Shown here piece by piece: positions 45,226-54,256 of a stretch of DNA of 64,000 bases. The position numbers were made by a program, and so were the translations under genes. Each line of letters begins with the position of its first letter. Positions within the stretch are counted from its first letter, which is position 1. The stretch comes from Sinorhizobium medicae (GTDB lineage Bacteria > Pseudomonadota > Alphaproteobacteria > Rhizobiales > Rhizobiaceae), in contig NZ_VITA01000005.1 of NCBI RefSeq assembly GCF_007827695.1, positions 164,700 through 228,699 of the forward strand, given 5' to 3'. Below the pieces are notes generated by a model. That model was not told the origin of the DNA and did not search any database. It was given only the letters and a program-made list of their open reading frames with translations.

Positions 45226-46341
45226 TCAGGCCTCGAGCGTGCCCGGCTTTCGCGCCGTGCGCGAGGGTTCGGCGCAGGCGATTTTCATCAGGTCGGACCG
45301 GCGGCGGGCGAAGCGGGTGGAGACGCGCGTAACGACGAGGCCATCCTGCGGAGCCCGGATCTCGATGGTGCCTTCGGGCGCGCCGGGCCTTGCCAGGATG
45401 GTTGCCAGAAGGTCTCCCGCCTTGACGTTGTCGCCTATATCGCGGTGAAAGAGGATCGCACCGGCCTCCGGTGCGCGGATCATCTCGATATTGTCGAGCG
45501 GCACGGCTTTGCCTGCGAAAGCCTGGAGCCCGGCCTTCGGGGCCGCCACGATTCCGCGTCCAACGAGAAAGCGGAACACGCCCTCCGCGTCCTTGCGCGC
45601 CAGTTCCGGATAGACATCACGCGTGCCACGAAGTTCGACCGTTACCGACAGCCGACCAGGCAAGGTGGTCCTGCGCTCGCCTTCGCGACCGTGCTTCCAC
45701 GCATGGGCGACCGCCTCCTCGAAAGCGGAGCTTTCGCCGTCGGACAGGAGCACTGCCTTCATGTCGAGGGCCGCCGCGAGATCGGCGGCATCCGGCCAGA
45801 AGGCCTCGTCGATATAGGCGTATTGCAGCCCCTCGTCGTCGCAATGGAGGTCGAGCACCAGATCGGCGCCGAGCGCCATGTGCAGAAGATGCCGCTTCAA
45901 ACGATCGGCCGCCGAGTATAGGTCCGGCTGTTCGAGCAGACAGTCACGGTCTTCAAGGGAGATCAGTGGAAAGTCCCGGTTGAAGTTCGTGCGCGAGCCG
46001 AGATCGAAGCGCCCCTGCAGCTCGCCGAAATGCGCTTGCGCCGAGCCGATCGGGTTTGCCTGCGGAACGATGGTGATGCCGCCCAGAATAGCACCGTCCC
46101 GATCCGCCTGGCGGAGCCTGTCGAGCAGGAAATGCAGAAGCGCAGTGCCCGGCAGCTCGTTGGCATGAAGCGCCGCCTGGATATAGATACGCGGCGCCTC
46201 AGCGCTTGCCCCCTCGAACCGGAACACCGGCAATCGCCACACGACGCCCGGCGTATCGCCGGCGATGATGATTTCTGAAACGTCCACTTTCTCATCCTCA
46301 ACAACGGGCTGTGCTGTCGGGAGCGTTATGGACTTTGCCAA
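45226..46341 (-). CDS. succinylglutamate desuccinylase/aspartoacylase family zinc hydrolase
   Basis: A 371-residue M14-like deacylase. Zinc ligands are H59 and E62 in ALHANELPG and H166 in DLHCDD, and the catalytic glutamate is in SVTVELRG. A C-terminal domain of about 90 residues (GAILFHRDIGDNVKAGDLLA) resembles a biotinyl/lipoyl fold, a common addition in this family. It probably removes an acyl group from an amino-acid derivative. It is divergent from nothing recognisable and lies 98 bases from the aminotransferase. Confidence 0.88.
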   Translation of the reverse strand: MAKSITLPTAQPVVEDEKVDVSEIIIAGDTPGVVWRLPVFRFEGASAEAPRIYIQAALHANELPGTALLHFLLDRLRQADRDGAILGGITIVPQANPIGSAQAHFGELQGRFDLGSRTNFNRDFPLISLEDRDCLLEQPDLYSAADRLKRHLLHMALGADLVLDLHCDDEGLQYAYIDEAFWPDAADLAAALDMKAVLLSDGESSAFEEAVAHAWKHGREGERRTTLPGRLSVTVELRGTRDVYPELARKDAEGVFRFLVGRGIVAAPKAGLQAFAGKAVPLDNIEMIRAPEAGAILFHRDIGDNVKAGDLLATILARPGAPEGTIEIRAPQDGLVVTRVSTRFARRRSDLMKIACAEPSRTARKPGTLEA

Positions 46342-46857
46342 GGCTCGAATGCAAGCCGTGGCAGCGCCGTCTCAGTCTTCGACAATCGGAAGATCGAGCG
46401 CGGAGCGCAGGAGCCCGACACCAGCTTATGGAGCGTCGCATGCTGGCGCCGGTGCCAGGAGATCGGCGCGTGGCGCGAAGCCCGGCATGACTTTGTTGAA
46501 GGGAACTGCGCCGCAGCCTTGGCGCGACACAGTCTCGCTGGCCGGGACGACCGCGTGGGTTTTCGGGGTGGTCGCCCAGGCGCGAGCCACGATGTCGGCC
46601 GCCAGACGGCAATCGCGCTGGCGTTTGATATGATGGCGATCCTGGCTCTCGATCTCGGCTCGGTGCATGACATCACGCATATCGACGCAATGATTGAACG
46701 CAGGCGGGCGGATTCCGGGGAGACACCTCTGGCGTCGAAACTTCGAACTGAACCGGTCGCATCTGGCCGCGATGGCAGATTTCTGTTCCGATGTCAGCGC
46801 CATCCTGAGCGAAACGCAACGTTTGGGGACCTGTCGGAATCGGCCACGTTCGTGTTT
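46342..46857. other. gene-poor stretch, possibly decayed DNA
   Basis: About 515 bases between two minus-strand genes. Several open frames overlap here on both strands but none has a ribosome site plus a recognisable family. Their Arg/His-rich composition is that of non-coding GC-rich DNA. Minus-strand 46803-46426 (MALTSEQKSAIAARCDRF) is the least implausible frame, but I would not call it a gene. Confidence 0.4.
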
Positions 46858-47274
46858 TCAAAGAGGCGGCATTTTCTCGAATTGAGGCACAGCCGGATAG
46901 GGGCGATCCCAGGCCTGTCCGCGCAATGTGTACGTCACCATTTGCGGCACGTACCGGTCTGGATCGTCGAGGCTGGCGGCATGAATGGTGAAGAGATCCG
47001 GCATGGCCGAGTACGTCAGGTATACGGGCGATCCGCAGGCGTTGCAGAAGCCGCGCGTCTTCACATTGCCGCTGTCGCCGACCATATCCCAGTGCGTCGC
47101 TTCGCCATCGAGCTTCACCGCCTGCCTGTTCGGGAAGGTCAGATAGGACCCGTGCCCGGTGCCGCTCGTCTTCTGGCAGTCGTGACATTGGCAATCATTC
47201 ATCGCTAGAGGCTCGGCCGAGATTTCATAGCGGATGGAGCCGCAGGCGCATCCGCCGGTGTAAGTCCTTTTCAT
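46858..47274 (-). CDS. GFA (CENP-V type) family protein
   Basis: A 138-residue zinc protein with the full cysteine set in GGCACGSIRY, NDCQCHDCQK and RGFCNACGSP. It is closest to the short GFA proteins of unknown substrate. GGGAGAAAG precedes the ATG at 47274. It is the last gene of an ArsR-SRPBCC-GFA operon, 48 bases after the SRPBCC gene. Confidence 0.9.
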   Translation of the reverse strand: MKRTYTGGCACGSIRYEISAEPLAMNDCQCHDCQKTSGTGHGSYLTFPNRQAVKLDGEATHWDMVGDSGNVKTRGFCNACGSPVYLTYSAMPDLFTIHAASLDDPDRYVPQMVTYTLRGQAWDRPYPAVPQFEKMPPL

Positions 47275-47321
47275 GTCTTTCTCCCGTAAAGTTGTGAATT
47301 GCGAAGGCAATATCCGCCCCT

Positions 47322-47786
47322 TCACCCCTCGGCGCCGGCGATAGCGCCGATGTTCTCGACGACCTTCTTCCAGCCTTGGCTCATTTTGCTGAACGCCGTC
47401 TCGTTCTCCGGCAGCACGAAGCCTGAATGAACAAGGCGAAGGCGCGTGCCGTTTTCGACTCTTGAGAGGATGAACGTGACGACCGTATCCAGGCGTGAGC
47501 CGTATCCGACGTTTCCCTCATGACCGCCCTTCCAGGCATAGACGAAACGTTCGTTGGGCTTCACTTCCAGCACCTGGCAGTGAATGGTGCCGTCCCAGTC
47601 GCCGGCCGGTGTGGTCCGGTAGGTGAAGCCTTTGCCTTCCACGGGCTCGAAGCCGTCGGGAACCATCAGCCAGCGACCCATCAGATTTGCCGTGGTCAGG
47701 GTTTTCCAGATCGTCTCCGGCGGGTGCGGGAAAATCTCGTCGACAACGATGTCTTGCGTGTCGGCCTTCGATGCGGCGTCGTTCAT
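47322..47786 (-). CDS. SRPBCC/AHSA1 domain protein
   Basis: A 154-residue START-like protein of the Aha1-C (AHSA1) type: FPHPPETIWKTLTTANLMGRWL at the N-terminus, LEVKPNERFVYAWKG, and a long C-terminal helix (GWKKVVENIG). Members often sit behind an ArsR regulator, as here, where the start codon overlaps the ArsR stop (ATGA). The hydrophobic cavity suggests binding of a small lipophilic ligand, and the function is unknown. Confidence 0.9.
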   Translation of the reverse strand: MNDAASKADTQDIVVDEIFPHPPETIWKTLTTANLMGRWLMVPDGFEPVEGKGFTYRTTPAGDWDGTIHCQVLEVKPNERFVYAWKGGHEGNVGYGSRLDTVVTFILSRVENGTRLRLVHSGFVLPENETAFSKMSQGWKKVVENIGAIAGAEG

Positions 47787-48112
47787 GGATCGATCTCCTT
47801 CAGCAACAATCTGAGATTTGCAAAGCGCTCGCGCCAGAAGACGCCGTAATGGCTCATCCAGTCGACCAACGGTTCGAGGCCCTCCGGCTGAGCACGGTAA
47901 TAAACTTTCCGACCCTCGGGTCGCTCTGCGACAAGGCCGGCCTGCTTCAAAGCCTTGAGGTGTTGAGAAATGGCGCCCTGGGTCACGCCGCTCCCGCGCG
48001 TCAGTTCGACGACGGTGATTTCGTCGGAACTGACGACCCGCTCGAACACGGCCCGACGCGTTGGATCGGCAAGAGCGCGCATGACGGCATTGATGGAGGC
48101 TGCTTCGGTCAT
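47783..48112 (-). CDS. ArsR family regulator (non-metal, SRPBCC-linked)
   Basis: A 109-residue winged-helix repressor: ALADPTRRAVFERVV, then VTQGAISQHLKALKQAGLV and GRKVYYRAQPEGL. It has no cysteines for metal binding, and belongs to the ArsR subgroup that precedes AHSA1-type genes. The promoter is built directly against the ATG, predicting a leaderless mRNA. It is the first gene of the three-gene operon and probably represses it through the palindrome at 48131. Confidence 0.92.
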   Translation of the reverse strand: MTEAASINAVMRALADPTRRAVFERVVSSDEITVVELTRGSGVTQGAISQHLKALKQAGLVAERPEGRKVYYRAQPEGLEPLVDWMSHYGVFWRERFANLRLLLKEIDP

Positions 48113-48118
48113 GAAAAA

Positions 48119-48147
48119 ATAATAGCGCCAACTAATTAATTAGTCAA
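48119..48147 (-). promoter_or_regulatory. promoter and operator of the ArsR operon
   Basis: On the minus strand TTGACT (48147-48142), a 17-base spacer and TATTAT (48124-48119) form a near-consensus promoter. Only six bases separate the -10 from the ATG, so transcription should start at or next to the start codon. A perfect 14-base palindrome, ACTAATTAATTAGT (48131-48144), fills the spacer and overlaps the -35, an ideal place for ArsR-type repression. Confidence 0.75.
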
Positions 48148-48261
48148 CACTATCATTTTTAGATCGTCGGCATCGGTACTCCCTCCACCGCCCGAGAGTG
48201 GATTTTTCCGGGTGGGGCGGCTACACCCGTTCGAACCGCGCTCTCTCACGGGAAACCAAGC

Positions 48262-49407
48262 ATGCGACTGCAAGACTGCCACAATTTCCATGATTTTCGC
48301 CGCCTTGCCCGCAGAAGGCTGCCGGGCCCGATTTTCAACTACATTGACGGCGCAGCGGACGACGAAGTGACTTTGCGGCGCAATGCCGCCGCCTTCGAGG
48401 CCTGCGATCTGGTTCCCAACGTCCTGTGCGGCGTGGCCGAAGTGGACATGTCCGTCACCGTCATGGGCCAGAAGCTCGCTATGCCCGTCTATTGCTCACC
48501 AACCGCGCTGCAGCGGCTGTTCCACCATCAGGGTGAACGCGCGGTCGCCGCCGCCGCCAGCAAAACGGGGACGATGTTCGGCGTCTCGTCGCTGGGAACG
48601 GTGAGCCTCGAAGAAGCGCGGCGGATCGGCCAGGGCCCTCAGGTGTACCAGTTTTATTTCCACAAGGATCGCGGCCTCAATCGTGCGATGATGCAGCGGG
48701 CCAAGGAAGCCGGCGTCGAGGCGATGATGCTGACCGTTGACAGCATCACAGGCGGCAACCGTGAGCGTGACAAGCGCACCGGATTTTCAATTCCTTTCCG
48801 GCTCAACCTTGCCGGTATCACGCAATTCGCACTGAAGCCGGCCTGGGCGATCAACTATCTGACACATGAACGCTTCGCCCTGCCGCAGCTCGATGGCCAT
48901 GTCGACATGGGCGGCGGCACCATGTCGATCAGCCGCTATTTCACCGAAATGCTGGATCCGGCGTTGCATTGGGACGATGTCGCCGAAATGGTCGGCGAAT
49001 GGGGCGGTCCGTTCTGCCTAAAAGGGGTGATGTCGGTTGCGGACGCCAAAAGGGCCGTCGACATAGGGTGCGCGGGTCTGGTGCTTTCGAACCATGGTGG
49101 ACGGCAGCTCGATGGCTCCCGCACGGCATTCGACCAGCTCGCCGAGATCGTTGACGCTGTCGGCGATCGCATCGATGTGATGATGGACGGCGGCGTCCAG
49201 CGCGGCACGCACGTGATCAAGGCGCTGTCTCTGGGAGCGAAGGCGGTGGGTTTGGGCCGCTATTACCTCTTTCCGCTCGCAGCGGCAGGGCAGGCCGGCG
49301 TCGAGCGCGCGCTCGACCTGATGCGCCTTGAGATCGAGCGAAGCATGAAACTCATGGGATGCAAATGCGTTGATGACCTGACGCGAAGCAATCTGAGGTT
49401 TCGCTAG
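48262..49407 (+). CDS. FMN-dependent alpha-hydroxy-acid oxidoreductase (L-lactate dehydrogenase type)
   Basis: A 381-residue TIM-barrel flavoenzyme. The active-site set includes K254 in CLKGVMS, H278 and R281 in SNHGGRQLDG, and DGGVQRG with GLGRYYL for FMN phosphate binding. The family oxidises L-2-hydroxy acids, most often L-lactate, feeding electrons to quinone or oxygen. The middle membrane-binding segment is short and poorly hydrophobic, so lldD is possible but not certain. It is monocistronic. Confidence 0.88.
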   Translation: MRLQDCHNFHDFRRLARRRLPGPIFNYIDGAADDEVTLRRNAAAFEACDLVPNVLCGVAEVDMSVTVMGQKLAMPVYCSPTALQRLFHHQGERAVAAAASKTGTMFGVSSLGTVSLEEARRIGQGPQVYQFYFHKDRGLNRAMMQRAKEAGVEAMMLTVDSITGGNRERDKRTGFSIPFRLNLAGITQFALKPAWAINYLTHERFALPQLDGHVDMGGGTMSISRYFTEMLDPALHWDDVAEMVGEWGGPFCLKGVMSVADAKRAVDIGCAGLVLSNHGGRQLDGSRTAFDQLAEIVDAVGDRIDVMMDGGVQRGTHVIKALSLGAKAVGLGRYYLFPLAAAGQAGVERALDLMRLEIERSMKLMGCKCVDDLTRSNLRFR

Positions 49408-49526
49408 AGCGCCATGACATCAGTCGCCGGCGACCTCAGGTCGGTACCCGGCACTCTCATCAGCAGGGGGTCGGCATCTCCGACGAAGAAGGTTAGCGTC
49501 GTCATCACGAGCCCCGCCGCACCGCG

Positions 49527-49953
49527 GTGATCTGCGCCCCGGCGGATCGGCCAAACAGCTGGGCTTCGCACCCGTCAAGTTGGGAAAACTCAACGAAGGT
49601 GGCGCGCTGGTGCACGCGCGGCCGTATTTGGAGCCCGCTGATCTTCCAGGTTTTGTTATGGAGGCTCTGCCGGCTCCCCTGCGTCGGGAGACCGGCGTGT
49701 AGATCGACATCATCAACGCCGATCTCACGCAGCCTGCCGATCTTGCGGCGGTAGAGGTGAGGCTGCGCGACGATGCCCGCATCGGCATCCTCGTCAATAA
49801 TGCCGGAACGGCCATCGGCGGTAGCTTCATAGAGCAGAGCACCGACGACATGGCACGGCTCGTCGCGCTCAACACGACCGCACTTCTACGATTTGCCGGC
49901 GCAATTGCCCCGCCTGAGCTTCGGCATCCGGAGGAAGGCCAAGCATCGCAGCG
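49527..49953 (+). pseudogene. fragment of a short-chain dehydrogenase with an internal stop
   Basis: The frame MEALPAPLRRETGV is stopped by TAG at 49700-49702, and the text continues in the same frame as IDIINADLTQPADLAAVEVR, then ILVNNAGTAIGGSF and LNTTAL. The pattern is the first half of an SDR-type oxidoreductase; the NNAG motif and the strand before it are clear. The N-terminal glycine motif is missing and the match ends abruptly at about 49940. It is clearly inactive. Confidence 0.65.
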
Positions 49954-50136
49954 TCCTATTCGTTCCTGTTCATGCGGGCGAATGGCGATCAACTGGCGCA
50001 GATCGCATCGCCGATCGAAGCCGGGATCATTCGCCCCGTCATAGATCGGATATTCCCCTTTGAAGCGACCAATGAAGCGATGGGTTACGTCGGGACGGGG
50101 CGGTCGAAGGGAAAAGCCGTCGTCAAGATCCGGTAA
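49954..50136 (+). pseudogene. C-terminal fragment of a zinc-type alcohol dehydrogenase/quinone reductase
   Basis: Translation from 49954 reads FLFMRANGDQLAQIASPIEA, then IIRPVIDRIFPF and NEAMGYVGTGRSKGKAVVKI, and ends at TAA 50134-50136. This is the usual last 60 residues of MDR-family NADP-dependent oxidoreductases. It is in a different frame from the preceding SDR fragment, so the two were joined by deletion. Confidence 0.75.
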
Positions 50137-50257
50137 ATAGATCGCCAGAGCGGGACGAGGAAAATTGTGCGCGGGCCTTCGCCCCCATCCCGCTCTAACT
50201 CATTGAAGTCGATCACGTTCACATTTCTGATATCGGCGGCGTTTGGATGGGCCTGAA

Positions 50258-51820
<1,563 letters not shown>

Positions 51821-51926
51821 AGCGGGCCTTCAAGCAAGCTTGATCATGGCGAGCCTTTAATGAATGCCCGCCGCTGGCGCAACGATAACATTGCACCCGG
51901 ACAATCAAGCGTCCTCTAAAGAAGGC

Positions 51927-52565
51927 TCAGAGCCTGATTTCGCCGGTCTCCAACGCGGTCTCGAGCCGATCGATCGTAGCTGCGAGCTTCTCGTCGATCA
52001 CGTGCAGATATTCGGTCCAGTCGCCGATATGCTTCAGCTCCGCCTTGCCGTCCGAAATGCCGCGCAACCCGATGAGCGGCACGCCGAAGGCCTGGCAGGC
52101 GCGCAGTACCGCGAAGGTCTCCATCTCCACCATGTCGGCGTCGATGGCCGCATAGGCGGCGCCGGAGACGATTGCGGCGCCGGTCGAAAGTCGCGCCTGT
52201 TTCACCCCGGGAACGGTGAGCGGCAGGTCTATGACGGCCGGAAGGCCGAGGAAAGGCGTTGCGCCCTTTTCGAAGCCGAGCGGTGAGGCGTCCATATCGC
52301 GATAAGCGACCGAGGCCGCCTGGTAGACTTCGGTCTGTTCGAGCGTCGCGGAGCCGGCCGACCCCAGTGAGACGACGAGGTCCGGCAGGGTACCCTTCGC
52401 TTCGAGCTCCGCCAGCGCCCTGGTCAGGCTGACGGCTGCTTCGACCGGACCGACACCCGTCATCAGCGGCGCCATCCTCTCGCGGAGACAAGGACCGTAT
52501 TCGGCGTCCACTGCCATCACATAGAGGATCTTTCTTCCGGCCACCGGCTTCAGCTCGAAGCTCAT
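51927..52565 (-). CDS. 5'-methylthioadenosine/S-adenosylhomocysteine nucleosidase family protein
   Basis: A 212-residue nucleoside-phosphorylase-fold protein: LYVMAVDAEYGPCLRERM, VVSLGSAGSA, then MVEMETFAVLRACQAFGVP and GISDGKAEL, the family nucleoside/purine-binding segments. The expected reaction is hydrolysis of MTA or SAH to adenine. Its start overlaps the stop of the PaaI-like gene (ATGA). It is slightly shorter than E. coli Mtn (232), with the differences at the N-terminus. Confidence 0.88.
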   Translation of the reverse strand: MSFELKPVAGRKILYVMAVDAEYGPCLRERMAPLMTGVGPVEAAVSLTRALAELEAKGTLPDLVVSLGSAGSATLEQTEVYQAASVAYRDMDASPLGFEKGATPFLGLPAVIDLPLTVPGVKQARLSTGAAIVSGAAYAAIDADMVEMETFAVLRACQAFGVPLIGLRGISDGKAELKHIGDWTEYLHVIDEKLAATIDRLETALETGEIRL

Positions 52566-53014
52566 CCTTCGATCCCCTCGCGTCCGCGGACCACCATCAT
52601 CGTTCCGGTCATCGAGGCGATGAGCTTGGCGGGCCCGTCGGGCCTGACCGCATAGCCGCGCCCGTCCGAGACGATGATCGTCGTGCCGGGCTTCGTCACC
52701 TCGCCGCGAAAGAGAAACCGTTCACCGCGCCCCGGCGACAGAAGATTGACCTTGAATTCGATGGTCAGCAACGATGCCTCGGGGTCTATTACCGAATAGC
52801 CTGCATAGGTTCCGGCCGCATCGAGCGCGGCCGAAATCACGCCGGCATGCAGGAGCCCGTGCTGCTGCGTCAGCTTGGGATCGAAGGGCAGCTCGATTTC
52901 GACCGTACCCGATTCGACGCGCGTGAGCTCGGCCCCGATCGTGCGCATCGCGGCTTGGCGCCTGAAGCTTTCCCGGATGCGCTTTCTGAAGTCATGAGGA
53001 TCGCTCTCATCCAT
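52562..53014 (-). CDS. PaaI-type hotdog-fold thioesterase
   Basis: A 150-residue hotdog protein with the PaaI signature QQHGLLHAGVISAALDAAGTYAG, followed by IEFKVNLLSPGRGERF. It should hydrolyse an acyl- or aryl-CoA. The start at 53014 (MDESD) is more likely than a frame open to 53071, because the extension is unconserved. It is translationally coupled to the nucleosidase gene. Confidence 0.9.
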   Translation of the reverse strand: MDESDPHDFRKRIRESFRRQAAMRTIGAELTRVESGTVEIELPFDPKLTQQHGLLHAGVISAALDAAGTYAGYSVIDPEASLLTIEFKVNLLSPGRGERFLFRGEVTKPGTTIIVSDGRGYAVRPDGPAKLIASMTGTMMVVRGREGIEG

Positions 53015-53092
53015 GGATCGGCTTGCCTTGATTCCGGGGCCCCACTGCCCGATTTTTCCGGAGACTGGCATGCCGGTTGCGACGCGGCAAGC

Positions 53093-53626
53093 TCAATTCA
53101 TGAGGAAAATCGAGCCGTTGAGCAAGGTCGCAAAGGCGACCCAGGCAAGATAGGGCACAAACAGCAGGGCCGAAATCCCGTCCTGCCGCAAGCTCGCGAT
53201 GATGAATGCTGCGATGGACGCGAGCAGCAGGCAGATGACGACCAGCGCGGCAGCGATCTGGTGCAACCCGAAAAACAGCGGCGACCAGAGAAAGTTCAGG
53301 ACCATCTGGGCGAGCCAGAGTGGCCACTGAGCCGCGCGGCGATCGCCTGAAAGACCAGCCGCGCGGCGATCGCCCAGAAGACCAGCCGCGCGGCGATCGC
53401 CTGAAAGACCAGCCGCGCGGCGACGACCCAGAAAACTGCGCGCGCCGGCGATGCCGATCATGATATAAAGAAGGGACCAGGCTGGAGCGAAAATCCAGTC
53501 GGGCGGGGTGAAGTCCGGCTTTGCCAGCGATCGATACCATGCATCGGGGATGTTGATATAGCCGATGGCGAGGCCAAGGCCGAGCACGGCTGTGACGAAG
53601 AGGATATGTACGAGCGTTCTGTTCAT
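53093..53626 (-). CDS. tspO: TspO/MBR family membrane protein with an internal repeat insertion
   Basis: A 177-residue protein with five membrane helices. Family landmarks: WYRSLAKPDFTPPDWIFAPAW in the first loop, WLAQMVLNFLWSPLFFG and YLAWVAFATLLNGSIF. TspO binds porphyrins and regulates tetrapyrrole-linked responses in alphaproteobacteria. Unusually, the loop between helices two and three holds four copies of a nine-residue unit (RRAAGLSGD-like), lengthening the protein by about 25-30 residues relative to the usual 150-160. The frame is preserved. Confidence 0.9.
   Translation of the reverse strand: MNRTLVHILFVTAVLGLGLAIGYINIPDAWYRSLAKPDFTPPDWIFAPAWSLLYIMIGIAGARSFLGRRRAAGLSGDRRAAGLLGDRRAAGLSGDRRAAQWPLWLAQMVLNFLWSPLFFGLHQIAAALVVICLLLASIAAFIIASLRQDGISALLFVPYLAWVAFATLLNGSIFLMN
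53331..53438. repeat. four-copy 27-bp tandem repeat inside tspO
   Basis: Units start at 53331, 53358, 53385 and 53412, each 27 bases beginning GCCGCGCGGCGA. Units 1 and 3 are identical. Units 2 and 4 share a CCCAGAA variant, which suggests doubling of a 54-base dimer. The period is a multiple of three, so copy-number changes would keep the frame. Confidence 0.92.
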
Positions 53627-53707
53627 GCCTGCTAGATGGTGCTGCAAGCCATGATTTCCAGCGGCTGCCCGTTTGGCGGTGAAGCGGCGCCACCTATATG
53701 ATGATCC

Positions 53708-54256
53708 ATGCAGAGCTCCCGGCGTTTTGAGATCCGTCCGGCTGAACCCGACGATCTGATGATGATCGCGTCGGTGCTGGTCCGTACGTGGCGCGCAACG
53801 TTTCGCGGCATTATCGCCGATGATTACCTCGATGCCATGACCGTCGAAGAACAGGCCATTCGGCACGCCCGGCGCATGCGTTTCCCGGGCACCTTGATGA
53901 TGGCCGCAGCCGACATGGACGAGGATCGGGTGGTCGGCTTTGCAAACTATGGCAAGGCCAGGGGCATGCCGCCCGCCTTCGATCGAGAATTGTACGAGCT
54001 CTATCTCCTGCCGGAGTTCCACCGCGCGGGCCTTGGTTCTGCGTTGGTGCGGGCTGTCGCCGCGCATTGCCAGGAGACAGGGGGAAACTCGCTTTTTGCC
54101 TGGGTGTTGAAGGACAATCCCAACAGGGCCTTTTATGAGCGGCTCGGCGCGCGCGCCGTGGCTCAGGGCAGGGTCAGCGTCGGCAGAGCGAGTCTTGACC
54201 AGCTTGCTTACCGCTGGGACGATCTGAGGGCTCTCTCCGGAGATGCATCGGCCTGA
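53708..54256 (+). CDS. GNAT family N-acetyltransferase
   Basis: A 182-residue acetyltransferase: FEIRPAEPDDLMMIASVL at the N-terminus, the acetyl-CoA loop LLPEFHRAGLGSALVRAVAAH, and NPNRAFYERLGARAVAQ at the C-terminus. The acceptor is unknown. The last 49 bases overlap the opposite-strand DUF1513 gene. It is divergent from tspO, 81 bases away. Confidence 0.9.
   Translation: MQSSRRFEIRPAEPDDLMMIASVLVRTWRATFRGIIADDYLDAMTVEEQAIRHARRMRFPGTLMMAAADMDEDRVVGFANYGKARGMPPAFDRELYELYLLPEFHRAGLGSALVRAVAAHCQETGGNSLFAWVLKDNPNRAFYERLGARAVAQGRVSVGRASLDQLAYRWDDLRALSGDASA

Noticed and set aside
46519..47208. A 229-codon plus-strand frame starting MARHSLAGRDD
   Set aside because: It overlaps the well-supported GFA gene on the other strand and contains no recognisable domain.
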